Assembly: GCF_044872765.1 (NCBI RefSeq)
Contig: NZ_CP085253.1
Location: 186,001-250,000 of the forward strand
Length of the DNA: 64,000 bases
Origin: Micrococcus sp023147585
Lineage (GTDB): Bacteria; Actinomycetota; Actinomycetes; Actinomycetales; Micrococcaceae
Direction of reading: 5' to 3'
Part shown: piece after piece, positions 24,963 through 34,312 of the stretch
Numbering within the stretch: position 1 is the stretch's first letter
Layout of the letters: each line of letters opens with the position of its first letter
Translations under genes and position numbers: made by a program
Notes under the pieces: model-generated
Seen by the model: the letters and a program-made list of their open reading frames with translations, nothing else
The model's database searches: none
Told to the model about the DNA's origin: nothing

Positions 24963-26087
24963 TCAGGCCTCGGCGTACCGGGGACGCACCGCGCCGGCGT
25001 AGTCGCGCTTGATGTTGATCTCCTGCAGCGTCTCGATGCAGACCGGTCGCCCCACGAAGGGGGCGTGGATGCCGTGTCCCTTGCCGAGGTACAGGGCGAC
25101 GTGGCGGATCTTCTCGCCGCCGGGCACGAGTGAGTAGAACAGCAGGTCGCCGGGGGTGAGGTCGTCGGCGGAGACCTTCGGCAGGCCCGAGTGGTTCAGC
25201 TGGGGGCCGGCGTCGCGGGGCAGCAGGATGCCGTGCGAGCGCAGCACCGTGTAGGTGAAGCCGGAGCAGTCGATGCCGAACGGGCTGATGCCGCCCCACA
25301 GATACGGCGTCCCGTCGAAGGAACGCGCGGTCTCGAAGACCTGCTCGACCGTGCCGAGGGCGGGCTGGCCCACCGCCACGTCTGCGCTGGCGATCCAGCC
25401 CTCGCGCTCGTTCGGCAGCAGGATCTTCGAGGCCTTCTCGCCCTGCTCCAGCAGCGGCAGACGGGTGTCGAAGGGCACGACCACGAGGGTCTGCTCCATG
25501 CCCTCGCCGTCGAACACGCCGGTGCTGTCCGCGGTCACGCGCACCACCTGGGCGCCGTCGGCCGTCTGGGCGGAGAGGAAGCCGAGATCACGCACGACGT
25601 GGGCGCGCGGCACCCAGCTGGTCTGATGGCCGTGATCGTTCGGCGCGGCCTGGTCCAGGAAGCTCACCTTCACCCAGTCCCCGGAGAGCTCTCGGACGGT
25701 GACGCGGGAGCCGAGGGCGGCCTGGGTGTCGGTGCGGCCGAGCAGCCCTCGCTGCTGGGCCACGTCCATGCGGGAGAGCCACTGGTCCGGCCGGGCGTCG
25801 GCCTTGATGACGGGCTCGTCCGTCCAGCCGCGGCCCTGGCCGGGCTTGAGCCAGGCGGTCGTCATGGAGGTGCGCACCACGGGGTCCTCGCCCACGGCGA
25901 GGTCCTTGATCCCCGTCTCCGCGACGGGGGACGCGGACGACGCCGCGGCCGACGAGGCGGTCTGCTGGGCGGAGGTCGTCGGCGCGGTGGCGCAGCCCGT
26001 CAGCCACAGGGCGCCGACGGCTCCGGCGCCGCCGAGCCCCCGCAGGGTGCGGCGGCGGGTGAGCGGGCGTTCTGAGATGGCTTCCAC
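24963..26087 (-). CDS. NlpC/P60 cell-wall peptidase, lipoprotein
   Basis: The protein has 374 residues. A twin-arginine-like N-terminus (LTRRRTLRGLG) leads to a lipobox LWLTGC with Cys32, so it is probably exported and lipid-anchored. Two SH3-like regions (about 60-235) precede a C-terminal NlpC/P60 domain. Catalytic residues are Cys274 in FGIDCSGFTYTV, His329 in RHVALYLGKG and probably the His in HGIHAPF. The layout resembles gamma-D-glutamyl endopeptidases such as YkfC, which recycle murein peptides. No such operon partners are nearby, so the substrate is inferred. Confidence 0.85.
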   Translation of the reverse strand: MEAISERPLTRRRTLRGLGGAGAVGALWLTGCATAPTTSAQQTASSAAASSASPVAETGIKDLAVGEDPVVRTSMTTAWLKPGQGRGWTDEPVIKADARPDQWLSRMDVAQQRGLLGRTDTQAALGSRVTVRELSGDWVKVSFLDQAAPNDHGHQTSWVPRAHVVRDLGFLSAQTADGAQVVRVTADSTGVFDGEGMEQTLVVVPFDTRLPLLEQGEKASKILLPNEREGWIASADVAVGQPALGTVEQVFETARSFDGTPYLWGGISPFGIDCSGFTYTVLRSHGILLPRDAGPQLNHSGLPKVSADDLTPGDLLFYSLVPGGEKIRHVALYLGKGHGIHAPFVGRPVCIETLQEINIKRDYAGAVRPRYAEA

Positions 26088-26367
26088 GCGGTGGTTCTCC
26101 TCGTCTGTGGGCCCCCTCCGGACGTGACAGGACCCCTCGGCGTTCGGCTCGCGAGAGGTCCAGGGTGGTGCGGCACGTCCGGTGGTGGAGGTCCGGCGGC
26201 GTGCTGCGCGGGCGGCCGGGTGTCATCAGCAAGCGTAGCGGGTGGTCCGCCCCACCGCGGATTCCTCGGGAGGTGGCCCTGCGGGGCATCACCCGCGCCG
26301 CGCCGTCTCGTCACCGTGCGTCGTCGCGGCGGAGGGAGCGCACGGGCTGTGGCACGCTGGGCCGACC

Positions 26368-27201
26368 ATGAGTGAGGTCACACCGTCATCGTGCGCGGCG
26401 TCCGGCGCGCCGGACGCCCCGCCGTCCCGCCGCGCCGAGGTGGCTGAGGGGATCCGCCTGTCCGGGCCGGCGGGGCTGGGACTGGTGCCGCTGGGCGTGG
26501 CCTTCGGGATGCTCGTCGTGCAGGCCGGCCTGCCTGGGTGGACGGCCCCGCTGCTGTCCGTGGTGGTGTTCGCCGGCTCGGTGGAGCTGCTCATGGTGAG
26601 CCTGCTCGTCGCCGGGACGTCCCTGGTGGGGATCGCCGTGACCGTGTTCCTGCTCAACTTCCGGCACGTGTTCTATGCGTTCAGCTTCCCGCTGCGTGTG
26701 GTGCGGAACCCGTTGGCGCGGCTGTACTCGATGGGCGGGCTCATCGACGAGGCCTATGCCATCACCGCCGCCCATCCCCGCGGCTGGACGGCCCCGCGCC
26801 TGCTCGCCACCCAGATCAGCCTCCACCTGTACTGGGTGGCCGGCGGTCTCGTGGGTGTCGCGGCGGCGGGGCTGCTGCCGGCGCCGGTGGAGGGCCTCGA
26901 GTTCGCGCTCACCGCGCTGTTCATCGTCCTCGCCCTCGACGCCGCCCGCACCCGCCGCCACGTCCCGCTCGTGCTCGCTGCGGCGGCCGCCGTCGGGGTG
27001 GGGCTCGTCGTCGCGCCGGGCGCGCTGCTGGTCGCCTCGTTCCTCGGGTTCGCGGCGGCGCTGGTGGCGGCGCACGTCGCCGCCGAGAGCGGCGTGGCCC
27101 TGCCGCTGCCGGCGGTCCATGCGCTCGGCGCCCCGGCTCCCCGGGCCGCGGGCGGTGAGCCGGGCGGGCCCACAGGGGCGGACGGGGAGGGGGGACGATG
27201 A
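26368..27201 (+). CDS. azlC: AzlC-family branched-chain amino acid exporter subunit
   Basis: The protein has 277 residues with about seven membrane segments. Family features are GLVPLGVAFGMLVVQAGL, VVFAGSVELLMVSLL, FLLNFRHVFYAFSFPL and LIDEAYAIT. AzlC and AzlD together export branched-chain amino acids and analogues. The ATG at 26368 is chosen because it lies just before the conserved start; ribosome binding is weak. The C-terminal tail is Gly/Ala/Pro-rich. It overlaps azlD by ATGA. Confidence 0.9.
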   Translation: MSEVTPSSCAASGAPDAPPSRRAEVAEGIRLSGPAGLGLVPLGVAFGMLVVQAGLPGWTAPLLSVVVFAGSVELLMVSLLVAGTSLVGIAVTVFLLNFRHVFYAFSFPLRVVRNPLARLYSMGGLIDEAYAITAAHPRGWTAPRLLATQISLHLYWVAGGLVGVAAAGLLPAPVEGLEFALTALFIVLALDAARTRRHVPLVLAAAAAVGVGLVVAPGALLVASFLGFAAALVAAHVAAESGVALPLPAVHALGAPAPRAAGGEPGGPTGADGEGGR

Positions 27202-27557
27202 TCGACGGGGCCGTGCACCCCGGGTACATCGTGGCGGCGGCCCTGGTGTCCGGCGGCGTGACCTTCCTGCTGCGAGCCCTGCCGTTCGCCCTGCTGCGCC
27301 CGCTTCGCGAGTCCGGACTCGTGGCGCGCCTGGCCGTGTGGATGCCCGCCGGGATCCTGACGATCCTCGCGGTCGTGATGATCCTCGACTCCGCCGCCCT
27401 CGCCCCCGGCGACCCGGTCGACTGGCCGCGCATCCGCTGCGCGCTCGCGGCGAGCGCCGTGACCGTGCTCGTCCACCTGCTCGGCGGGCGGCGCACCCTG
27501 CTGTCCATCGGGGCGGGGACGCTGGCCTACGTGCTGCTCGTGAACCTGGCCCTCTGA
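27198..27557 (+). CDS. azlD: AzlD-family branched-chain amino acid exporter subunit
   Basis: The protein has 119 residues with four hydrophobic segments. It contains GVTFLLRALPFALLRPLRES and VWMPAGILTILAVVMI, typical of AzlD. The start overlaps the azlC stop as ATGA, the usual coupling of this pair. A strong hairpin follows. Confidence 0.9.
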   Translation: MIDGAVHPGYIVAAALVSGGVTFLLRALPFALLRPLRESGLVARLAVWMPAGILTILAVVMILDSAALAPGDPVDWPRIRCALAASAVTVLVHLLGGRRTLLSIGAGTLAYVLLVNLAL

Positions 27558-27609
27558 GACGCCCGCCGAGCGGGACGCCGCCGACGTCGCCTGCCCAAGG
27601 AGGCCTCTG

Positions 27610-27642
27610 CCCGGCCGGTCCTCTCCGGTGTGACCGGCCGGG
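27610..27642. terminator. Bidirectional terminator after azlD
   Basis: A perfect 11-bp stem (CCCGGCCGGTC/GACCGGCCGGG) with an 11-base loop lies between the convergent azlD and beta-propeller genes. Confidence 0.8.
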
Positions 27643-27648
27643 TCGCGG

Positions 27649-29037
27649 TCAATTCCCTGCGGTGTCGGTCGAGGGCTGCGCGGAGCCGCCGGCACCCGGG
27701 CCGACGCCATCGGTGTCGTCGTAGACGTCGAGGGTGCCGCCGTAGTTGGCCACCCAGACCTGGCCGGTGGGCTTGTCGTAGGTGACGCCGACGGTGTTCT
27801 CGCCGGCCGGCTTCGTGTCGAGGATCTCGAGGGTCTCGGCATCGATCTTGGTCACCGTGGAGGCCTCGTAGTTGACGACGTACAGCGCCGTGCCGTCCGC
27901 GGAGATGTCCATGGAGCGCGGCTCATCCCCGGCCGACGCCGTGGCGAGGACCGTGCCGGTCGCGGCGTCCAGCTTCACGATCTGGTCGGCGCCGGCGACC
28001 GTCATGTAGAGGGTCTTCCCGTCCGGGGACAGGGTGAGGTGGCGCGGCTGGGGGCCGGTGTGCAGGACCACCTCGGCGGTGCCGGCCTCCAGGTCCACGC
28101 GGAAGAGCTTGTCCGCCCACATCGCGGTGACGTAGGCGGTCTTGTTGTCCGGCAGCACGACGGTGCCGCGAGGCATGGTGTCCAGGGGGATGGTGTGCTC
28201 GGTCTCCCCGGACCCGGTGTCGAGGACGGACAGGGTCGCGTCGCACCAGTTGGCGACCAGCAGGCGGGAATCGTCGGGGGACAGAGCCACGTACTTGGGC
28301 ACCCGGCCCACCCGGTAGGCGGCGTCCCACTTCTTGTCCTTCACCGAGTACCGGTACACCAGGGAGGGGGCGATCGCCGAGCCGGCGGTGCAGTTGTCAT
28401 CCGGCTTGGTGCCCGTGCCCACCCCGCCGGTCAGCTGGTAGTTGGTGACATAGGCGTACTGGCCGTCCTGGGTCCACGCTGCCTCCACCGGGGAGCCGCT
28501 GACCACGCCGGACAGACCGTCGATGCCCATCGTGTCCGTGTCCACGGTGTCCTCGAGGGTCTGGACCACCTCGCGGCTCCGGGTGTCGAGGAGCATGACG
28601 TTGTGCCGGTACATCATGTTGTTGGCGATCACGAGCCCGTGCTGGTTGGAGACCACCGACTTCGACGACAGGCCGGGGTCCTCGATGGTCTCCACGTGCG
28701 TCAGCGTGGTGGTGTTGGACGCCGGGAAGTCGGCCGGATCCTCGGAGACCGACTCCTCGGCCTGGCCCTGCGCCTCACTGGCCTGGCCACGGGTGGAGGC
28801 AGCTGCGCCGGCGTCACCCTTCCCGGAGCCGCCGTCCTGGGTGGCGGAGGCGCTGGCTCCCTGCCCGTTCTCCGTCTGCCCGCCGTCCGTGCCGGCGCAG
28901 CCGGTGAGCAGCAGGCCCACGGTGAGCAGTGCGGCGGCGGGCCGCAGCGCCCGGGGGCGGGCGGCGTCGACGCCGCGCGGAGCACGAGCGTCGGCGGCGA
29001 TGTCGGCAGTCTCGTGGACGCGGTGCAGTCGAGGCAT
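27649..29037 (-). CDS. Secreted YncE-like beta-propeller lipoprotein
   Basis: The protein has 462 residues. A signal sequence with lipobox LLLTGC (Cys47) is followed by a low-complexity Ser/Gly/Ala linker and then a seven-bladed type propeller. Repeats such as VALSPDDSRLLVANW, LTLSPDGKTLYMTVAG and MDISADGTALYVVNYE are YVTN-family blades. Such proteins often bind partners or small ligands outside the cell, but no ligand is suggested here. The start at 29037 gives the natural signal peptide. Two cysteines, one in KPDDNCTAGS and one in LLVANWCDATL, could form a disulfide. Confidence 0.82.
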   Translation of the reverse strand: MPRLHRVHETADIAADARAPRGVDAARPRALRPAAALLTVGLLLTGCAGTDGGQTENGQGASASATQDGGSGKGDAGAAASTRGQASEAQGQAEESVSEDPADFPASNTTTLTHVETIEDPGLSSKSVVSNQHGLVIANNMMYRHNVMLLDTRSREVVQTLEDTVDTDTMGIDGLSGVVSGSPVEAAWTQDGQYAYVTNYQLTGGVGTGTKPDDNCTAGSAIAPSLVYRYSVKDKKWDAAYRVGRVPKYVALSPDDSRLLVANWCDATLSVLDTGSGETEHTIPLDTMPRGTVVLPDNKTAYVTAMWADKLFRVDLEAGTAEVVLHTGPQPRHLTLSPDGKTLYMTVAGADQIVKLDAATGTVLATASAGDEPRSMDISADGTALYVVNYEASTVTKIDAETLEILDTKPAGENTVGVTYDKPTGQVWVANYGGTLDVYDDTDGVGPGAGGSAQPSTDTAGN

Positions 29038-29326
29038 GGGGGGGTCTCCAAGGGTGAGGTGGTCGGTCGGCACGTCCGACGGCGTCGCCGAACACAGCTC
29101 AATCGTAGCGAGACGGCAGGGGCGAAGTGCCCTGGGTCTCGGTCCGACCCACGTCCTCCAGGAGGGTCGGACCATGCCCCAGGAGGGACAGTCCCGAGCT
29201 CAAGGCCCACGCGGGTGCGGACGATGCGCCAGGCGATGGCGGCGGCCGCCGGGGCGCCCGCCGGGGCGCCATCGTCCGCGTAGGGTGGGAGGCCCCACCC
29301 CGCACGTCCCCCTGAAGAGGTGCCCC

Positions 29327-29830
29327 ATGTCCGCCACGCCCCTCGGTTTCTGGAAGCTGCCCGCCGACGCCCAGGGCCGCGCGCGCCATCTCGCCATCGT
29401 GAGCGCACCGGAGGCCGCGCAGACGCTCCTGCTCCTCAACGACGACGGCGGCTGGCGCCGCCTGGCCGTCTTCCAGGACGAGCTCGCCGGGCGGGCCGCC
29501 GCGCGCACGGTGGACGCCCTGCTGCAGTCGGTCACCTACCTGCGGATGGGCGGGACGGACGTGCTCGACGGCGCCGACACCGCCCGGCCCGGCGTCGAGT
29601 GGGTCGGCTATGAGAAGGACTTCGAGGAGGATGACCTCGCGCAGGGCCGCGAGGTGGACGCGCGGGCCCGGCTCTGGATCCTCCCCGCCGTGGACGGCGC
29701 GAGCGTCGGCCTCAAGCTCCCCGGTCACGCGCGCTACGACGACGCGGTGGCCGAGTTCGCGGACGTCGACGCGGCTCGGGCCGCCGTGGCGGCCGTGGAC
29801 GAGCTCGTCGGAGCCGTGCGCCGGCGCTGA
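29327..29830 (+). CDS. Conserved protein of unknown function
   Basis: The protein has 167 residues with no recognised domain. It begins MSATPLGFWKLPADAQGRA and contains LLLLNDDGGWRRLAVFQDE and VEWVGYEKDFEEDDLAQGRE. It is soluble and acidic, without a signal peptide. Good codon use, a plausible site GAAGAGG upstream and a TAGGGT box near 29280 support a real gene. It stands alone between the propeller gene and ppk2. Confidence 0.7.
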   Translation: MSATPLGFWKLPADAQGRARHLAIVSAPEAAQTLLLLNDDGGWRRLAVFQDELAGRAAARTVDALLQSVTYLRMGGTDVLDGADTARPGVEWVGYEKDFEEDDLAQGREVDARARLWILPAVDGASVGLKLPGHARYDDAVAEFADVDAARAAVAAVDELVGAVRRR

Positions 29831-29934
29831 CCCTGCCCGGGCCGGCCGCTGTCGCCCTTCGACGGAGCGGCAGGGTTCACCGGCTGTTCATCTCGCGGGA
29901 CGACCCACTCCACGGCCGTGTCCGGGCTCCGGAC

Positions 29935-29940
29935 CATAAT
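29935..29940 (+). promoter_or_regulatory. Candidate -10 box for ppk2 (CATAAT)
   Basis: CATAAT lies 93 bases before the ppk2 ATG and matches the box seen before rplS. Confidence 0.4.
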
Positions 29941-30033
29941 GGGAGCCAGTACGGCCCGCGCGAACCCCGCGCCGGAGCCCCGGAGCGGCGGCGCCGCCGC
30001 TCCGCGACCTCACCCCACCGAAGGAGAAGGCCC

Positions 30034-30948
30034 ATGGAGCTGCTGCAGCCCGACGCCCCCCGCGAGAACCTCCGTGAGTTCATCGACAAGCTGCGGGACG
30101 GCGGCTACACGGTCACCGACGGTCACACCAACGACCCGGACCTGATCGACCCCCAGGGCCGCGCCGTGGAGACGTGGAAGGAGGACTACCCGTACGGGGA
30201 GCGGATGTCCCGCGAGGAGTACGAGCTGGAGAAGTACCGCCTCCAGATCGAGCTGCTGAAGCTGCAGTACTGGTCCGAGGACACGGGCCAGCGCCACATC
30301 CTCGTGTTCGAGGGCCGGGACGCCGCCGGCAAGGGCGGCACCATCAAGCGCTTCACGGAGCACCTCAACCCCCGCATGGCCCGGGTCGTCGCGCTCAACA
30401 AGCCCTCGGACCGCGAGCAGGGCCAGTGGTACTTCCAGCGCTACATCCAGCACTTCCCCACGGTGGGCGAGATGGTGCTCTTCGACCGCTCCTGGTACAA
30501 CCGGGCCGGCGTCGAGCGCGTCATGGGCTTCTCCACGGACGAGCAGTACCGCCGCTTCATGAACCAGGTGCCCCTCTTCGAGAAGATGCTGGTGGACGAC
30601 GGCATCCACCTCACGAAGTTCTGGTTCTCCGTGACCCAGACCGAGCAGCGCACCCGCTTCGCGATCCGGCAGATCGACCCCGTCCGCCAGTGGAAGCTCT
30701 CGCCCATGGACCTCGAGTCCCTGGACCGCTGGGAGGCCTACACGGACGCCAAGGAGGCGATGTTCCTGCACACGGACACGGACCACGCCCCGTGGATCTC
30801 CATCCGCTCGAACGACAAGAAGCGCGCCCGGCTCAACGCCATGCGCTACTTCCTCACGCAGTTCGAGTACGAGGGCAAGGACCACGAGGTCGTCGGTGAG
30901 CCGGACCCGCTGATCATCCGCCGCGGCCGCGACGCCGTCGGGGACTGA
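30034..30948 (+). CDS. ppk2: Polyphosphate kinase 2
   Basis: The protein has 304 residues and transfers phosphate between polyphosphate and nucleoside diphosphates. Walker A is EGRDAAGKGGTIKRF (Lys100) and Walker B is LFDRSWYNRAGVERVMGF (Asp151). The lid motif RFAIRQIDPVRQWKLSPMD follows. Length and motifs fit a single-domain PPK2 of the class I group; ADP or GDP preference cannot be read. The ATG follows GAAGGAGAAGG. Confidence 0.93.
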   Translation: MELLQPDAPRENLREFIDKLRDGGYTVTDGHTNDPDLIDPQGRAVETWKEDYPYGERMSREEYELEKYRLQIELLKLQYWSEDTGQRHILVFEGRDAAGKGGTIKRFTEHLNPRMARVVALNKPSDREQGQWYFQRYIQHFPTVGEMVLFDRSWYNRAGVERVMGFSTDEQYRRFMNQVPLFEKMLVDDGIHLTKFWFSVTQTEQRTRFAIRQIDPVRQWKLSPMDLESLDRWEAYTDAKEAMFLHTDTDHAPWISIRSNDKKRARLNAMRYFLTQFEYEGKDHEVVGEPDPLIIRRGRDAVGD

Positions 30949-30959
30949 CCCTCGGCCGC

Positions 30960-30965
30960 TAGGCT
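30960..30965 (+). promoter_or_regulatory. Candidate -10 box for gnd (TAGGCT)
   Basis: TAGGCT lies 63 bases before the gnd ATG in the ppk2-gnd gap. Confidence 0.4.
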
Positions 30966-31028
30966 GGCGGGGGCGGGCGGGACTCCGCCCCCGCACGCAT
31001 CCACCCCCGCACAGGAGGCTCCTCAGGC

Positions 31029-32585
31029 ATGACCGAGCAGACGACCACCGCCCTCGCCGGCACCGCGGACATCGGCGTCACCGGGCTCGCGGTGATGGGG
31101 GCCAACCTGGCCCGCAACTTCGCGCGCAACGGCTACACCGTGGCCCTCCACAACCGCAGCCGCGGCCGGACGGACCAGCTCGTGGCCGAGCACGGCCACG
31201 AGGGCGAGTTCGTGGCCACGGGCTCGCTCGAGGAGCTCGTCGCCTCCCTCGCCGTGCCGCGCCGCGTGCTGATCATGGTCAAGGCCGGCGCCCCCGTCGA
31301 CGCGGTCATCGACCAGCTCGTGCCCCTCCTGGAGGAGGGCGACATCGTCATCGACGCCGGCAACTCCCATTACGAGGACACGCGCCGCCGCGAGGCCGCG
31401 CTCGCCGCCCAGGGGCTGCACTTCGTCGGCGTCGGGGTCTCCGGCGGCGAGGAGGGCGCGCTGAACGGGCCCGCCATCATGCCGGGCGGCCCGAAGGAGT
31501 CCTACGCCGCGGTCGGCCCCATGCTGGAGCGGATCGCCGCCCAGTACGGCGGCGAGCCCTGCTGCGCCTGGGTCGGCACGGACGGCGCCGGCCACTACGT
31601 GAAGATGGTCCACAACGGCATCGAGTACGCGGACATGCAGGTCATCGGCGAGGCCCACGACCTGCTGCGCCGCGTGGCCGGCATCGAGCCCGCCGCGCAG
31701 GCCGCCGTGTTCGACGCGTGGAACCGCACCGAGCTGTCCTCCTACCTCATCGAGATCACGGCCGAGGTGCTGCGCCAGACCGACGCCGCCACGGGCCGCC
31801 CGCTGATCGACGTGATCGTGGACGAGGCCGGCCAGAAGGGCACCGGCCGCTGGACCGCCATCTCGGGCCTCGACGTCGGCGCGCCCGTCGCGGCGATCGC
31901 CGAGTCGGTCTTCGCCCGCTCGCTCTCCTCGCAGCGAGAGGTCCGGGAGATCGCCCGCGAGACCCTCGTGGCGGGCGTCGACGGCGCGGGCGTGGCCGAC
32001 GCCGACCGCGAGCAGTTCGTGGAGGACGTGCGCCAGGCGCTCTTCGCCTCCAAGCTCGTGGCCTACGCGCAGGGCCTGGACATGCTCTCCGCCGCCGCGG
32101 CCGAGTACGGCTGGTCGCTGGACCTCGGCACCATCGCCTCCCTGTGGCGCGACGGCTGCATCATCCGTGCCGACCTGCTGGACGTCATCATGACGGCGTT
32201 CGGCGGCCGGGACACCGACCGCCACCCCGAGCCGGGCACCCGCGCGGAGGGCCAGCCGCTGAACCTGCTGTTCGCCCCCGAGTTCACCCGCGCGATCGCC
32301 GACGCGCTGCCCGCGTGGCGCCGCGTGGTGGGCGCCGCGATCTCCGCCGGCGTGCCCGTGCCGGTCTTCTCCTCCGCCCTCGCGTACTACGACGGCCTGC
32401 GCGCCGACCGCCTGCCCGCCGCCCTCATCCAGGGCCAGCGCGACTTCTTCGGCGCCCACACCTACCGCCGCACGGACCGAGAGGGCTCGTTCCACACCCT
32501 GTGGTCCGGGGACCGCACGGAGGTGGACGGCGACGGCGTGCCCGTCGTCATGCCGCAGCCCGCCGAGGGCGACCCCACGGCCTGA
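31029..32585 (+). CDS. gnd: 6-phosphogluconate dehydrogenase (decarboxylating)
   Basis: The protein has 518 residues, the long NADP-type form, and makes ribulose 5-phosphate in the pentose phosphate pathway. Key segments are the dinucleotide fold GLAVMGANLARNFARNG, VSGGEEGALNGPAIMPGG, HYVKMVHNGIEYADMQ and DEAGQKGTGRWTA. The Lys in HYVKMVHNGIEY is the catalytic base. The ATG follows AGGAGGCTCCTC. A strong terminator follows. rpiB, the next enzyme of the pathway branch, lies far away at 62075. Confidence 0.96.
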   Translation: MTEQTTTALAGTADIGVTGLAVMGANLARNFARNGYTVALHNRSRGRTDQLVAEHGHEGEFVATGSLEELVASLAVPRRVLIMVKAGAPVDAVIDQLVPLLEEGDIVIDAGNSHYEDTRRREAALAAQGLHFVGVGVSGGEEGALNGPAIMPGGPKESYAAVGPMLERIAAQYGGEPCCAWVGTDGAGHYVKMVHNGIEYADMQVIGEAHDLLRRVAGIEPAAQAAVFDAWNRTELSSYLIEITAEVLRQTDAATGRPLIDVIVDEAGQKGTGRWTAISGLDVGAPVAAIAESVFARSLSSQREVREIARETLVAGVDGAGVADADREQFVEDVRQALFASKLVAYAQGLDMLSAAAAEYGWSLDLGTIASLWRDGCIIRADLLDVIMTAFGGRDTDRHPEPGTRAEGQPLNLLFAPEFTRAIADALPAWRRVVGAAISAGVPVPVFSSALAYYDGLRADRLPAALIQGQRDFFGAHTYRRTDREGSFHTLWSGDRTEVDGDGVPVVMPQPAEGDPTA

Positions 32586-32609
32586 CGAGTCACGCCGCGG
32601 AATCGGCCG

Positions 32610-32642
32610 CGCCCTGCACCCCCGAGCCGGGGGTGCAGGGCG
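32610..32642. terminator. Bidirectional terminator between gnd and cysE
   Basis: A perfect 14-bp stem (CGCCCTGCACCCCC/GGGGGTGCAGGGCG) with a five-base loop lies between converging genes. Confidence 0.85.
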
Positions 32643-32657
32643 CCGTCATGAGCGGGC

Positions 32658-33245
32658 TCAGATGTAGAGGGCCGGCTCCACGAACTCGGCCGGGTCCACG
32701 AGGGGCGCCGTCTCCTCCTCGCATGAGCGCAGCCGGTACGTGGCCGGGATGCCCGTGGCGATGGCGTCCGCCGGGGTGTCCTTCACGACGACGGCGTTCG
32801 CGCCCACCGCGGTGCCCTCGCCGATCTCCACGGGGCCGAGGATCTTCGCCCCCGCGCCGACCACCACGCCGTCGCGCAGGGTGGGGTGGCGCTTCACCCT
32901 CTCGAGCGAGCGGCCGCCGAGGGTGACGCCGTGGTAGAGCATCACGTCGTCGCCCACCTCGGCGGTCTCGCCGATGACCACGCCCATGCCGTGGTCGACG
33001 AAGAAGCGTCGGCCGATGGTCGCACCCGGGTGGATCTCGATCCCCGTCAGGGCGCGCGTCGCCTGGGAGAGCAAGCGAGCCGGCGTCTTGAGGCGGTCGT
33101 GGCGCCACATCCGGTGGGCCACGCGGTGCGACCACACGGCGTGCAGCCCCGAGTACACGAGGGCCACCTCGAGATCGCCGCGCGCGGCCGGGTCGTGGCT
33201 GCGGACGGTGGCGATGTCTTCCTTCAAGCGGGAGATGAAGCCCAA
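32658..33245 (-). CDS. cysE: Serine O-acetyltransferase
   Basis: The protein has 195 residues and makes O-acetylserine for cysteine synthesis. The left-handed beta-helix hexapeptide repeats include IHPGATIGRRFFVDHGMGVVIG and GDDVMLYHGVTLGG. The catalytic His lies in DHGMGVVIGETAEVG. It is the short EpsC-like form. The start is a TTG, with AAAGGG nine bases upstream; no ATG or GTG suits the conserved N-terminus MGFISRLKEDIATV. It follows cysK by 61 bases in the same direction. Confidence 0.92.
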   Translation of the reverse strand: MGFISRLKEDIATVRSHDPAARGDLEVALVYSGLHAVWSHRVAHRMWRHDRLKTPARLLSQATRALTGIEIHPGATIGRRFFVDHGMGVVIGETAEVGDDVMLYHGVTLGGRSLERVKRHPTLRDGVVVGAGAKILGPVEIGEGTAVGANAVVVKDTPADAIATGIPATYRLRSCEEETAPLVDPAEFVEPALYI

Positions 33246-33306
33246 GGGGTCAGGCCCTTTCGGTGACGGGGGAGCGGGGTGCGTGCGCAGAGGAGGGCGG
33301 CGGCGG

Positions 33307-34242
33307 TCAGCCGCGGATGTCCTCGAACAGGGGCGTGGAGATGTAGCGCTCGCCGAAGTCGCACACGACCGCGACGATCAGCTTGCCCTCGCTCTGCGGC
33401 TTGGCGGCCTCCTTCAGCGCGGCGGAGACGATCGCGCCGGTGGAGATGCCCCCGAGGATGCCCTCCTTGCGGCCCAGCTCGCGCGCGACCTCGAGGGACT
33501 CCTCGAAGGAGGCGGCATACACCTCGTCGTACAGCTCGGTGTCCAGGATCTCCGGGACGAAGTTGGCGCCGATCCCCTGGATCTTGTGGGGGCCGGCCTT
33601 GCCGCCGGAGAGGATGGGCGAGTCGGCCGGCTCGACCGCGATGAGCTTCACGTCCGACTTCTGCTCGCGCAGGTAGCGGCCGGCGCCGGTGATGGTGCCG
33701 CCCGTGCCCACGCCGGCGACGAACACGTCCACCGCGCCGTCCGAGGCGTCCCAGATCTCCGGGCCGGTGCCGGTGTAGTGCGCCTGCACGTTGGCCTCGT
33801 TGGCGAACTGCTGGGCCCAGATGGAGTTCGGGGTGGTGCGGACGATCTCCTGCGCGCGCTCGAGGGCGCCGCGCATCCCCTCGGCGCCGGGGGTGAGCAC
33901 GATCTCCGCGCCGAAGGCCTTGAGCATCACGCGTCGCTCCGTGGACATCGTCTCGGGCATCGTGAGGATCACACGGTAGCCGCGGGCGGCTCCCACCATG
34001 GCCAGGGCGATGCCGGTGTTGCCGGAGGTGCCCTCCACGATGGTCCCCCCGGGCGCCAGCGCGCCGGACGCCTCGGCGGCGTCCACGATGGCGGTGCCGA
34101 TGCGGTCCTTGACCGAGTTGGCCGGGTTGTAGAACTCCACCTTGACGGCCACGTCGCCGGGCAGGCCCTCCGTCAGCCGGTTGAGACGCACGAGCGGCGT
34201 GCTGCCGACCGCCTGGGTGATGTCGTCGAGGATGCGGGCCAT
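33307..34242 (-). CDS. cysK: Cysteine synthase A
   Basis: The protein has 311 residues and uses pyridoxal phosphate to make cysteine from O-acetylserine and sulfide. The cofactor Lys45 lies in YNPANSVKDRIGTAI. Further motifs are IVEGTSGNTGIALAMVGA (substrate loop), GVGTGGTITGAGRYLRE (phosphate binding) and GGISTGAIVSAAL. It is cotranscribed with cysE downstream; CysK and CysE form the cysteine synthase complex. Confidence 0.96.
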   Translation of the reverse strand: MARILDDITQAVGSTPLVRLNRLTEGLPGDVAVKVEFYNPANSVKDRIGTAIVDAAEASGALAPGGTIVEGTSGNTGIALAMVGAARGYRVILTMPETMSTERRVMLKAFGAEIVLTPGAEGMRGALERAQEIVRTTPNSIWAQQFANEANVQAHYTGTGPEIWDASDGAVDVFVAGVGTGGTITGAGRYLREQKSDVKLIAVEPADSPILSGGKAGPHKIQGIGANFVPEILDTELYDEVYAASFEESLEVARELGRKEGILGGISTGAIVSAALKEAAKPQSEGKLIVAVVCDFGERYISTPLFEDIRG

Positions 34243-34289
34243 GGGGGGACCTCCTGAGTGAGTGGTACGGGGTGGGAAGGGTCGGGGCC

Positions 34290-34295
34290 AGGCTA
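34290..34295 (-). promoter_or_regulatory. Candidate -10 box for cysK-cysE (TAGCCT)
   Basis: TAGCCT on the minus strand lies 47 bases upstream of the cysK ATG. Confidence 0.4.
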
Positions 34296-34312
34296 TGCCG
34301 GGGGAGCGGGAC

